In this document: positions 1-7,811 of the stretch, in pieces
Position numbering within the stretch: position 1 is the first letter of the stretch
Layout: every line of letters begins with the position of its first letter
Notes under the pieces: generated by a model
What the model was told of the DNA's origin: nothing
What the model saw: only the letters and a program-made list of their open reading frames with translations
Database searches by the model: none
DNA from: Halarsenatibacter silvermanii
GTDB taxonomy: Bacteria; Bacillota; Halanaerobiia; Halanaerobiales; Halarsenatibacteraceae
NCBI RefSeq assembly: GCF_900103135.1
Contig: NZ_FNGO01000004.1
Coordinates: 1 to 64,000 of the forward strand
DNA length: 64,000 bases
Direction of reading: 5' to 3'
Made by a program: the position numbers and the translations under genes

Positions 1-208
1 AATCTTTTATCTCTTCATCCCTATCCCGAAAAAACTTTTCTATAAGTTTTCTACCATACCTGTTAAAAATCTTTTGCAATTCCGCTGAAAGCTCAGAAAT
101 GTCTGTTTCAGAATCATTCATCATCATTTCTTCAAACTTTTCAATTAAAACAAAAATGTCTTCACCAAACTGGTCAATTAGTTCTTCATATGTTATACTT
201 TTTAACAA
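1..208 (-). CDS. 5' fragment of a gene, possibly ISLre2-family transposase
   Basis: The minus strand is open from a TTG at 208 to the window edge (69 codons). It reads MLKSITYEELIDQFGED at the start and ends ...KLIEKFFRDRDEEIKD. The TTG lies seven bases behind an AAGGAGGG ribosome site, which supports the start. The visible part is acidic and helical with no catalytic motif. Its general look resembles the N-terminus of ISLre2 (UPF0236) transposases, but this is resemblance by eye. It lies downstream of rpe on the same strand, separated by about 130 bp. Confidence 0.45.
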   Translation of the reverse strand, partial: MLKSITYEELIDQFGEDIFVLIEKFEEMMMNDSETDISELSAELQKIFNRYGRKLIEKFFRDRDEEIKD

Positions 209-273
209 GAGGACTCCCTCCTTAATTTTGTTTTGGGTGGATCTAAAACAATTATATCAGGGGGAGTCCTCTT
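207..273 (-). repeat. inverted repeat masking a ribosome binding site
   Basis: AAGAGGACTCCC at 207-218 and its exact complement GGGAGTCCTCTT at 262-273 form a 12-bp stem with a 43-base loop. On the minus-strand transcript the downstream arm runs from the 3' part of the AAGGAGGG ribosome site to the TTG start at 208, so the folded RNA would hide the start. Between the arms lies TATAAT preceded 17 bases upstream by TTAAAA. Confidence 0.55.
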
Positions 274-341
274 TTTTAATGCCAGATACTTTTTTCAGAC
301 AATTATAACTTTGACCCTACAACTATTTTACACTAAGAAGA

Positions 342-995
342 TTAAACCCTGTTTTTAAACCGGGAGACAGCTTCTGCCGGATTTTCTTTTCCAAATATAG
401 CAGAGCCAGCAACTATAACATCAGCCCCGGCATCAACTATCTCGTCAACATTATCGAGTTTTATACCTCCATCTACCGCCAGCTCGGCAGAGCTGTTATG
501 TCTTTCTATCATATCTCTGGCCGCGGAGATCTTTTCACGCATGACCGGTATGAAACTCTGACCTCCAAAACCGGGGTTAACCGACATAATCAGAATCATA
601 TCGAGCTCGGGCATTAAATATTTGATATTCGCCAGAGGAGTATGAGGATTGAGAGAGATTCCCGCCCGACAGCCCTCATTTTTTATCTGCTGCAGGACCC
701 TGTGGCTGTGAAGAGCGGCCTCTTCATGGAATGTTATAATGTCTGAGCCAGCTTCTGCAAAATCTTCGATAAAATCTTCAGGATTTTCTATCATCAGATG
801 TGTATCAAAAGGGAGTTCGCTAAAATCTCTTAAATCTTCGATCACCACCGGTCCAAAAGTCATATTGGGAACATAACTACCGTCCATCACGTCAAGATGA
901 AGATAATCAGCATTTTCTATCTGCTGCAGCTGTTCCCTGAGCTGAGAAAAATCGGCTGCCAGCAGTGAAGGAGCAATCTTAGCTGTAATGATCAT
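342..995 (-). CDS. rpe: ribulose-phosphate 3-epimerase
   Basis: Cytosolic enzyme interconverting D-ribulose 5-phosphate and D-xylulose 5-phosphate in the pentose phosphate pathway. The 217-residue product is a complete TIM barrel with APSLLAADF at the N-terminus, HLDVMDGSYVPN (metal-binding His and Asp), THLMI, MSVNPGFGGQ and VDGGI motifs. I start at the ATG at 995 because it follows AAGGAGGG; a longer frame to 1019 would put eight extra residues before the family start. It overlaps the end of rsgA by 17 bp and closes the remA-to-rpe gene run, the usual Firmicute neighbourhood. Confidence 0.95.
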   Translation of the reverse strand: MIITAKIAPSLLAADFSQLREQLQQIENADYLHLDVMDGSYVPNMTFGPVVIEDLRDFSELPFDTHLMIENPEDFIEDFAEAGSDIITFHEEAALHSHRVLQQIKNEGCRAGISLNPHTPLANIKYLMPELDMILIMSVNPGFGGQSFIPVMREKISAARDMIERHNSSAELAVDGGIKLDNVDEIVDAGADVIVAGSAIFGKENPAEAVSRFKNRV

Positions 996-1842
996 CACCC
1001 TCCTTGCGAGCGGCCTCAACCAGTTGACAGTATGAATTATATCTGAATTCTGGAATTTCGTTATTTTCTACGGACTCTTTTACAAAACAATCGGGTTCAT
1101 GAGTATGAGTGCAGGTGCTGAAATGACATTTATTTTGATATCCACTGAAATCCGGAAAATAATTTTTCACTTCTTCAGGTTTTAGATTTTCCAGAGTTAA
1201 GGAAGTAAAACCGGGACTGTCAGCAACCCAGCCATTTCCGGGAAGCGGCACTAGTTTAACCTGGCGGGTGGTATGAGTTCCTCTGCCCAGTTTTTCACTG
1301 ATATCTCCCACCGTGAGCTCCGCCCCTGAAACCAGTTCGTTGATCAGAGCCGATTTGCCCACACCAGAAGGTCCGGCCATTACGTTTATGCCGGCAAACA
1401 ACGACTCCTTCACAACCTGCAGATTTGTCCCTTTACTCACACTAAAAATATGAACTGAATAACCGGCATTTTTGTAGGCTGTAATCTTATCCTCCTGTTT
1501 AGCGGGAAAATCGGAATCGAGATCGAGTTTATTTATTAAAATAACCGGATTCAGACCTTCTTTTTCCACCAGCAGAATAAATCTATCGAGCAGACTAAAA
1601 TCTATCTCCGGTTCTTTGATCGAAAACATTATATTTACGGCATCAACATTGGCCACTTTGGGACGATGTAGAAGATTATCCCTGGGAATTATCTCCTCAA
1701 TCATCCAATTTTCGAAAACAACCCGATCCCCGGGAAAGATCTGCTCCTGAACCCTGCCCCTGACTTCACAGCGATGCTTTTGACCTTCATCGTCAACAAC
1801 GTAAAAAAATCCGCCCACTGCTTCGGTTACTATACCCTTCAT
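979..1842 (-). CDS. rsgA: small ribosomal subunit biogenesis GTPase RsgA
   Basis: Circularly permuted GTPase that checks late 30S assembly. The 287-residue product has an N-terminal OB fold, then the permuted G motifs: NKLD near residue 104, GPSGVGKS near 157-164 and DSPG near 208, and a C-terminal zinc site (CHFSTCTHTHEPDC). Length and order are normal. It sits between prkC and rpe, overlapping rpe, an arrangement common in Firmicutes where the kinase can phosphorylate this GTPase. Confidence 0.96.
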   Translation of the reverse strand: MKGIVTEAVGGFFYVVDDEGQKHRCEVRGRVQEQIFPGDRVVFENWMIEEIIPRDNLLHRPKVANVDAVNIMFSIKEPEIDFSLLDRFILLVEKEGLNPVILINKLDLDSDFPAKQEDKITAYKNAGYSVHIFSVSKGTNLQVVKESLFAGINVMAGPSGVGKSALINELVSGAELTVGDISEKLGRGTHTTRQVKLVPLPGNGWVADSPGFTSLTLENLKPEEVKNYFPDFSGYQNKCHFSTCTHTHEPDCFVKESVENNEIPEFRYNSYCQLVEAARKEGDDHYS

Positions 1843-1864
1843 AATTCTGTAATTTCTCCCTTCT

Positions 1865-3763
1865 TTAATTGAAGGTTTGGCTGTATATTATTTCATCCTC
1901 CTTAATTATTTGATAATGCGTTTCTCCTTTACTGTAAACGCTGACTTCTATGTTTCTCTCAGGTTCAATCATTCTCTGCCAGATCAAATCTCTTCCGAGA
2001 TCGTCCTCGACCAAAATTCTATATTCGGCAGCTTCATCGCCGGCGGAGGTAAAACTTAAAGTTCTTAAATTGACATCCTCTGCTTCTTCATCCAGGGTCG
2101 TACCTGAGCTGATTTTGACATCAACTCCTCTACCCGCAGTGACCCTTTTGCCTACCTCCAGCGATTGACTGATGATATAACCTTCGGGGTGCCTTTTACT
2201 CTCTACTCTTCTGACTCCTCCCAGGCGCAGATTATTATTTCTCAACATTTCCTGAGCGTCTCTCCACTCCATTCCCAATAACCCCGGCACTCTCACCTGA
2301 GAAGGCGAAGGTCCCATGCTGATAATAATCTCTATTTCCTCGCCCTTACGTTTTTCAGAATCCGCCTCAGGAACAGTACCGGCCACTTTTCCTTCCTCAT
2401 ACGTATCCGAAAATTCATAGCTGATATCTCCGGGTTCGAAGCCGTGATTTTGAAGCTCAATCTCCGCTTCTCTTTCAGAGAGGCCGCTGACTTCGGGGAT
2501 TTTTAACTTTTCCGTCCCGGAGCTGATGTAAATGATGACGGGACGAAGCTGTCGAATTTCGTTTCCGGGTTCGGGATCCTGTTCGGCAACATGATCGGCT
2601 GGAATATCCGGATGATTAACGTCTTCACCGATTTCAGATTCCAGCCCCCGGTCCGAAAGTTCTTCTTCGGCGTGTTCGATCTCCATGCCGATAAGATCGG
2701 GAACCTCAACTACAGGCACATCCATAAAAAAATTGTATCCCAAAAAAGCAGCCCCCAGCAGAACCACAGCAGAAATCGTTAAAATTAATCCTGCTTTCCA
2801 GAATGAAAGCCCACTATTCTTTTCTTCATCTTCATTGTTTTCCCTATCATTCCGTTTTTGAACATCATCCCTGTCTGGCCCTTCAGCAGATTTAAATTTC
2901 AGTGTATCGCGCTTTTCAACGGATTTTTTATCGCCTGATCTTTTATCATTCAGTTTTTTAAGAGCCAGATCGATCTCAGATTTGAACTTCCCGGCTGAAC
3001 TATATCTCTCCTCGGGATTTTTAGCCAGAGAATTTTTCAACAGCTCGCCTGCAGCGACGGGTATATCTTCATCTTCAATCTCTGGCAGCGGAGACTGGAC
3101 ATGCTGGACGGCAATCGAGATGGGGGTGTCTCCGGTGTAAGGGACTTCCCCTTTTAACATTTCGTACAAAACCACTCCCAGCGAATAAATATCGCTGGCG
3201 GGCCCTACCTTATTGCCTCTGGCCTGCTCCGGAGAGAAGTAATGAGCACTGCCCTCGATAGAATCGGTAAGGTTCATGGTGTCCGCCGTGTTTACCGCCC
3301 TGGCGATGCCAAAATCCGTCACTTTGATCCTGTTATTCTCAGTAACAAGTATATTATGCGGTTTTATATCGCAGTGAATTATGTTCTTTTCATGAGCCGC
3401 TTGAAGAGCTGATGATATTTGTTTGGCTATTTTAAGGGCAGAATCGGGACTTAAAGCTTTTTCACTCTCTATCAGATTTTTAAGAGTATCCCCTTCGACC
3501 AGCTCCATGATCAGATAATGATGATCTCCGGATTGACCGATGTCATAAATATCAACAATGTTCGGATGAGAAAGTCGAGCAACCGCCCTGGCCTCTCTGC
3601 GCATTCTCTCAACAAAACTATCATCGGTTATATATTCCTTTTTCAGCATTTTTATAGCAACAGGCCGGTCCAGCAGCAGGTCGGTGGCCTGATAAACTAT
3701 CGCCATTCCACCTCTGCCGATTACCTCATTTATTTTATACCTGTCTTCTAATTTCTTCTTCAA
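1865..3763 (-). CDS. prkC: PASTA-domain Ser/Thr protein kinase (PrkC/Stk1)
   Basis: Membrane Ser/Thr kinase sensing cell wall fragments. Residues 1-265 form a Hanks kinase with P-loop GRGGMAIVY, catalytic loop HCDIKPHNIL and DFG. A charged linker leads to one membrane segment around 322-345, then three PASTA repeats to about residue 555 and a C-terminal extension of roughly 75 residues. The catalytic loop has Cys where RD kinases have Arg (HCD, not HRD); I believe this occurs in other clostridial PrkC proteins, so it is not a sign of inactivity. The partner phosphatase is immediately upstream, 17 bp away. Confidence 0.94.
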   Translation of the reverse strand: MKKKLEDRYKINEVIGRGGMAIVYQATDLLLDRPVAIKMLKKEYITDDSFVERMRREARAVARLSHPNIVDIYDIGQSGDHHYLIMELVEGDTLKNLIESEKALSPDSALKIAKQISSALQAAHEKNIIHCDIKPHNILVTENNRIKVTDFGIARAVNTADTMNLTDSIEGSAHYFSPEQARGNKVGPASDIYSLGVVLYEMLKGEVPYTGDTPISIAVQHVQSPLPEIEDEDIPVAAGELLKNSLAKNPEERYSSAGKFKSEIDLALKKLNDKRSGDKKSVEKRDTLKFKSAEGPDRDDVQKRNDRENNEDEEKNSGLSFWKAGLILTISAVVLLGAAFLGYNFFMDVPVVEVPDLIGMEIEHAEEELSDRGLESEIGEDVNHPDIPADHVAEQDPEPGNEIRQLRPVIIYISSGTEKLKIPEVSGLSEREAEIELQNHGFEPGDISYEFSDTYEEGKVAGTVPEADSEKRKGEEIEIIISMGPSPSQVRVPGLLGMEWRDAQEMLRNNNLRLGGVRRVESKRHPEGYIISQSLEVGKRVTAGRGVDVKISSGTTLDEEAEDVNLRTLSFTSAGDEAAEYRILVEDDLGRDLIWQRMIEPERNIEVSVYSKGETHYQIIKEDEIIYSQTFN

Positions 3764-3780
3764 TCTCGCTCACCTCTAAC

Positions 3781-4503
3781 TCAGAAAATCTGAGCTGCTA
3801 TTACGGTAATATTATCTTTCCCTCCGGCTTCCAGGGCCGACTGAATAAGCCGATCACAAATTTTTTCAGACGTTTCTTCTTCTGCCTGCAAAATAATATC
3901 GGCTATATCCTCTTCACCGACCATATCAGTTAACCCATCGGTACATAGAAGGATGATATCATTTTTCCGAAGACTTACGCTGCCCCGATCTATATCTAAA
4001 TTTTTTCCCAACCCGATTGCCTGAGTCAGAACGTTGCTCTGCGGATGCTGGAATGCTTCTTTTTGAGAAATTTTTCCCTGTTCGACCATTTCAGCCACCA
4101 GCGAGTGATCGCTGGAAATCCTGGTCAATTCCTGGTCTCTGTATAGATAAATTCTGCTGTCTCCTACATGACCATAATAGAGTTTGCCTTCCGAGATTGC
4201 GGCACAGGATAAAGTGGTACCCATGCCGCTGTACTGCGGATTTTCCTCGCCTTTTTTTAAAACTTCACGGTTAGTCCTTTCCACCAAATTTTTCATATGA
4301 TCCGGAGAAATCTCGCACACTGATAGATCAAAATTGTTTATCGTCTCGATGACAGTCTCGCTGGCTACATCCCCTGCCTGATGCCCCCCCATACCATCTG
4401 CAACAGCCAGAAGGGGCAGGGGATCGGTCTGCACAAGATAATTATCTTCATTTTTAGCACGCATCAGACCTTTATCGGTACCGCCACAAACTTCCATCAT
4501 CAA
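3781..4503 (-). CDS. stp: PP2C-type Ser/Thr phosphatase (Stp/PrpC)
   Basis: Metal-dependent phosphatase that reverses PrkC phosphorylation. The 240-residue product shows the bacterial PP2C motifs in order: GLMRAKNEDN, VADGMGGHQAGD with metal-binding Asp, GMGTTLSC, GHVGDSRIY, LTRISSDHS, LCTDGLTD and GGKDNIT. The start overlaps the rlmN stop by four bases (ATGA-type coupling); an ATG two codons later is equally possible. The rlmN-stp-prkC-rsgA order is conserved in Firmicutes. Confidence 0.95.
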   Translation of the reverse strand: MMMEVCGGTDKGLMRAKNEDNYLVQTDPLPLLAVADGMGGHQAGDVASETVIETINNFDLSVCEISPDHMKNLVERTNREVLKKGEENPQYSGMGTTLSCAAISEGKLYYGHVGDSRIYLYRDQELTRISSDHSLVAEMVEQGKISQKEAFQHPQSNVLTQAIGLGKNLDIDRGSVSLRKNDIILLCTDGLTDMVGEEDIADIILQAEEETSEKICDRLIQSALEAGGKDNITVIAAQIF

Positions 4504-5540
4504 AAACCACCTCTATCCCTGCGCAGTTGACCGCAGGCGGCTTTTTCGTTCTCGCCTCTGCTTTTTCTGATAGTAACCGGCAGATTCATAGCTTCCAGCC
4601 AGTTTTTAAATTCTCTTAATTTTTTCCGGCCGGAAGGCTTAAATTCGAGTTCACTCACGTCATTGGCCGGAATCAGGTTGATATGACATTTGAAATCGCG
4701 AACATAATCGGCCAGATTTTCAGCATCCTGGCGGCGATCATTGATGCCGGAGAACAGCACATACTCGAAAGTGATCCTCCGCCCGGTGATATTCTGATAT
4801 TCCCTGAGCGCAGAATGAAGCTCGGCCAGAGAATATTTTTTGTTGATGGGAACCAGTCGGGAACGCAGTTTATCATCAGCTGCATGCAGTGAAACAGCCA
4901 GTACGATCTGAGGGAAGCTGCGGGCAAATTCGGCAATTCGCGGCACTATACCGACTGTGGAAACGGTAATCCGCCTGCTGCCGATATTGAAACCTTTCTC
5001 ATGTGTGATAATCTCCAGAGTTTTGCTTACATTTTCATAATTTAAAAAGGGTTCACCCATTCCCATAAAGACAACATTGCTCACGCGTTTGCCCTCTTCT
5101 CGGGCGAACTTCTTCATACGCCAGATCTGCTCTACAATTTCTGCCGATTTAAGATCCCTGGCTTTGCCCGATAGTCCCGAAGCGCAGAAAGCACATCCAG
5201 CATTGCAGCCAAGCTGAACCGAAACACAGGCGGTATATCTGCCCGCTTCCGCGCCGGGAATCAGAACTCCTTCAACGTATTCGCTGTCATCTGTCTGCCA
5301 GAGAAACTTTATGGTGTTATCTTCAGCTCTTGATAAATCCTGACGCGACAGAAGCTCAAATCTGTAATCTTTTATGAGCACAGACTGGAGATCTGCAGGG
5401 AGGTTTTTCATTTTTTCCGGATCATTGACAAGGTTGCAGTAAAGCCAGTTATAAATCTGTTCCGCCCTGAATGATTGAAACCCTTCCCGCTCACATTTCC
5501 CAGCAAGATCGGCAGGGGTAAAACTCATAATCTCTTTCAT
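4500..5540 (-). CDS. rlmN: 23S rRNA A2503 / tRNA A37 C2-methyltransferase RlmN
   Basis: Radical SAM enzyme methylating C2 of adenine 2503 in 23S rRNA and, in studied members, A37 of some tRNAs. The 346-residue product has the CNAGCAFC cluster motif (CxxxCxxC), the GMGEP motif, and a conserved Cys near the C-terminus (KAACGQLR) for the methyl-transfer intermediate. Length is typical. Translation is coupled to stp by a four-base overlap. Confidence 0.96.
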   Translation of the reverse strand: MKEIMSFTPADLAGKCEREGFQSFRAEQIYNWLYCNLVNDPEKMKNLPADLQSVLIKDYRFELLSRQDLSRAEDNTIKFLWQTDDSEYVEGVLIPGAEAGRYTACVSVQLGCNAGCAFCASGLSGKARDLKSAEIVEQIWRMKKFAREEGKRVSNVVFMGMGEPFLNYENVSKTLEIITHEKGFNIGSRRITVSTVGIVPRIAEFARSFPQIVLAVSLHAADDKLRSRLVPINKKYSLAELHSALREYQNITGRRITFEYVLFSGINDRRQDAENLADYVRDFKCHINLIPANDVSELEFKPSGRKKLREFKNWLEAMNLPVTIRKSRGENEKAACGQLRRDRGGF

Positions 5541-5588
5541 ATAATGATGATCCTCCTCATGAAGCTAAATATGAAACCAGGAGCAGTT

Positions 5589-6257
5589 TTATCTCGATTC
5601 TATAAAGGGAACTTCTCTGGTTTCCACATAAACCTTGCCTCCTCCCTGCAGAAGTCCGGAGCGAGGCATTTCATAACGGGCGGATACTATTTCAACCGAC
5701 TCGACCTGATGAGAAGTAGTGACATATGTCTGCAGAAAACGCCCCAGAAAGGGCCCGACCAGATTGGCCAGTCCCATGGCCAAAAGCATAGTCCAGATGG
5801 AGAAAAAACCTGTTGTGAATAATATAATCAAAAATATCACAGCCGAAGCCAGGTTGGCCGCGGTTATAGTTGTACCGCAGCGGTCATGTATAACCAGCTC
5901 TTTCTCACCCCTGCTCAGACGCTTCAGGCCTTCCCGGGCGGCTTTTTCAACCCTGGAAATATCCTCTACTCCCAGTATATAAAAACCATCTTCTTCGGCA
6001 TAGCCAGACAGTCCTTCATAGGGGAATAACTCTTCTAGAACGTTAATGGTTGCGTGCTCCAGAGCATGATTTTTTCTCAAAGCAGGTTTTTTGGCTATTC
6101 TGTAGAGTTCTCCGGGAACGGAAAATAAACTTGTTAAAGAGGTCAAAGTAAACTTTAATGGTATCAATAAAAGCAGAAATAAAAAAAACAAAAGAAAAGG
6201 CCCTATCAACACAGGAAAAAAGAATATCAATAAAAGAAATAATAACCAAAAAGCCAT
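5589..6257 (-). CDS. DUF6391-type membrane protein
   Basis: A 222-residue membrane protein with two N-terminal hydrophobic stretches (residues 2-45), a soluble middle containing NHALEHATINVLEE and DRCGTTITAAN, a hydrophobic pair around 135-175 and a soluble tail. The HALEHATI pattern is what I associate with DUF6391 proteins, whose function is unknown to me. The conserved His residues could bind a metal, but this is speculation. It lies between fmt and rlmN in the translation-linked operon, with 27 bp to fmt. Confidence 0.75.
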   Translation of the reverse strand: MAFWLLFLLLIFFFPVLIGPFLLFFLFLLLLIPLKFTLTSLTSLFSVPGELYRIAKKPALRKNHALEHATINVLEELFPYEGLSGYAEEDGFYILGVEDISRVEKAAREGLKRLSRGEKELVIHDRCGTTITAANLASAVIFLIILFTTGFFSIWTMLLAMGLANLVGPFLGRFLQTYVTTSHQVESVEIVSARYEMPRSGLLQGGGKVYVETREVPFIESR

Positions 6258-6284
6258 CTCGTCTCATCCCCTCCCCAGCAAAAT

Positions 6285-7235
6285 CTAACCGCCCAGCAGT
6301 TCACCAGGCTCGGGTTGATAACCATTGATAAAATCTTCAGCCTGCATGCGCTGTCCTCCCTCGGGCTGCAGACTTAAAATCTGAAGAACACCCCGACCGG
6401 CGATCACCTGCAGTTTGTCATCACTGCCGGCCCTGATGACTGTCCCCGGTCTGCCGGAGTCATCAGAAATTTTTAAGTCGGATGCTGATTTTGCTTTCCA
6501 AACTTTTAATCTTTTGTTCCGAAAGGTGGTATAGGCGCCGGGCCAGGGATTCATCCCTCTGATAAAATCGACGAGTTCTTCTGCACTTTTCTCGAAATTT
6601 AATCTGCCGTCTTCTCTGGTCAGTTTGGGAGTATAGCTGGCCCTGCTCTCGTTTTGTGGAGAAGGTTCGATTTCTCCCTGATAATAGCCTTTAAGAGTTT
6701 CGCACAGCAGATCTGCACCTTCTGCTGCCAGACGATCATGAAGGCTGCCGGCCGTATCTTCACTGTCGATGGGCACTTTTCTTTTCAGCAGTATATCACC
6801 GGTATCGATATCTTCATCCATAATCAGGGTGGTAACTCCGCTATTTTTATCACCGTTTATGACGGCATGCTGTATGGGACTGGAACCTCTGTATTTGGGT
6901 AAAAGCGAAGCATGAAGGTTTACCGGGGCTGCTGAAGGAATCTTTAAAGTTTTCCGCTTTAAAATCTGACCAAAAGCCACCACGACAAAAAAATCAGGAT
7001 TTCGGGAGCTCAAAACTTCAAAAGCTTCTGGCGAATTTACATCCTGAAAACTCATAACTTCCAGATTCAGCTTCGCTGATTTTTTTTCCACAGGTGTTAC
7101 CGTCTTTTTCTGGCCGCGCCCTGTTTTGCGGGGAGGCTGGGTTACCACAAGATCAACATTTATTTTTTCGTCTGAAGCCAGTCTTTCCAGCGAGGGCAGG
7201 GAAAACTCAGGACTCCCCATGAAGATTATATCCAT
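6285..7235 (-). CDS. fmt: methionyl-tRNA formyltransferase
   Basis: Formylates initiator Met-tRNA using 10-formyl-tetrahydrofolate. The 316-residue product has the N-terminal formyltransferase domain with NLHASLLPKYRGSSPIQ and the catalytic Asp region (DEDIDTGDIL), then the C-terminal tRNA-binding OB domain (MNPWPGAYT). It follows def with six bases between, so the formylation and deformylation genes are co-expressed. Confidence 0.97.
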   Translation of the reverse strand: MDIIFMGSPEFSLPSLERLASDEKINVDLVVTQPPRKTGRGQKKTVTPVEKKSAKLNLEVMSFQDVNSPEAFEVLSSRNPDFFVVVAFGQILKRKTLKIPSAAPVNLHASLLPKYRGSSPIQHAVINGDKNSGVTTLIMDEDIDTGDILLKRKVPIDSEDTAGSLHDRLAAEGADLLCETLKGYYQGEIEPSPQNESRASYTPKLTREDGRLNFEKSAEELVDFIRGMNPWPGAYTTFRNKRLKVWKAKSASDLKISDDSGRPGTVIRAGSDDKLQVIAGRGVLQILSLQPEGGQRMQAEDFINGYQPEPGELLGG

Positions 7236-7241
7236 GTTAAA

Positions 7242-7733
7242 TCATTCCACACTTCCAGGCTCTTTTTCCGGAGCCGCAGAAGAAATATCGACTACCTTGT
7301 CCACAAAAAGTTCGCCCTTGAGGTGGTCAATTTCATGCTGTATAACTCTGGCAGCAAGATCAGAAAACTTCCTGCGCTGCTGATTTTCTTCTTCATTCCG
7401 GTATTCTACCATTATTTCTTCGGCTCTGGGCACCGCTCCCTGTCTTCCCGGCACACTCAAACAGCCTTCCTCCATCAATTTCCTGCCCTCTTTTTCCACA
7501 ATTTCAGGATTTATAAGAACGATCTCTTCGTCTTCAATCGAAATTACGACAATCTGCTGTAAAATTCCGACCTGATTGGCAGCCAGTCCCAGCCCCTCGT
7601 TTTCATGAAGTGTATCTTTCATATTTTTTATTATTTCTCTAGTTCTCTCATTGACATTTTCAACTTCTTTAGCTTTCGATCTCAGGATCGGATCTCCTAT
7701 TGTTTTAAGGGGTAAAACGGCCAATCTTTCCAC
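7242..7733 (-). CDS. def: peptide deformylase
   Basis: Metal hydrolase removing the formyl group from nascent proteins. All three motifs are present: GLAANQVG, EGCLSVPG (metal-binding Cys) and QHEIDHLKG (two His and catalytic Glu). At 163 residues it has normal length with a charged tail. It is preceded by a GGAGGTGG ribosome site and paired with fmt. Confidence 0.97.
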   Translation of the reverse strand: MERLAVLPLKTIGDPILRSKAKEVENVNERTREIIKNMKDTLHENEGLGLAANQVGILQQIVVISIEDEEIVLINPEIVEKEGRKLMEEGCLSVPGRQGAVPRAEEIMVEYRNEEENQQRRKFSDLAARVIQHEIDHLKGELFVDKVVDISSAAPEKEPGSVE

Positions 7734-7811
7734 CTCCAGAAATACAAATTTTCTATCCAGATGAAAATCCTTCGCAAAAACTGCAAAATTAGCGACCCAA
7801 TTTGAGTTGTA

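Larger units (their letters stand above)
1..273 (-). mobile_element. probable insertion sequence, one end only
   Basis: The left edge holds the 5' end of a minus-strand reading frame preceded by a non-coding end with a perfect 12-bp inverted repeat (207-218 and 262-273) and a promoter-like TATAAT. The layout, an AT-rich leader, an inverted repeat and a short acidic helical N-terminus, is what I would expect at the left end of an ISLre2-type element. Only about 270 bp are visible, so neither the far end nor a target duplication can be checked. The outer boundary near 273 is a guess based on the repeat. It could instead be an ordinary gene with a leader hairpin. Confidence 0.35.

Noticed and set aside
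3390-3420. Loss of Arg in the HRD motif of PrkC as evidence of a dead kinase
   Set aside because: The catalytic Asp, Lys, DFG and P-loop are all present, and I believe HCD occurs in other clostridial PrkC proteins.
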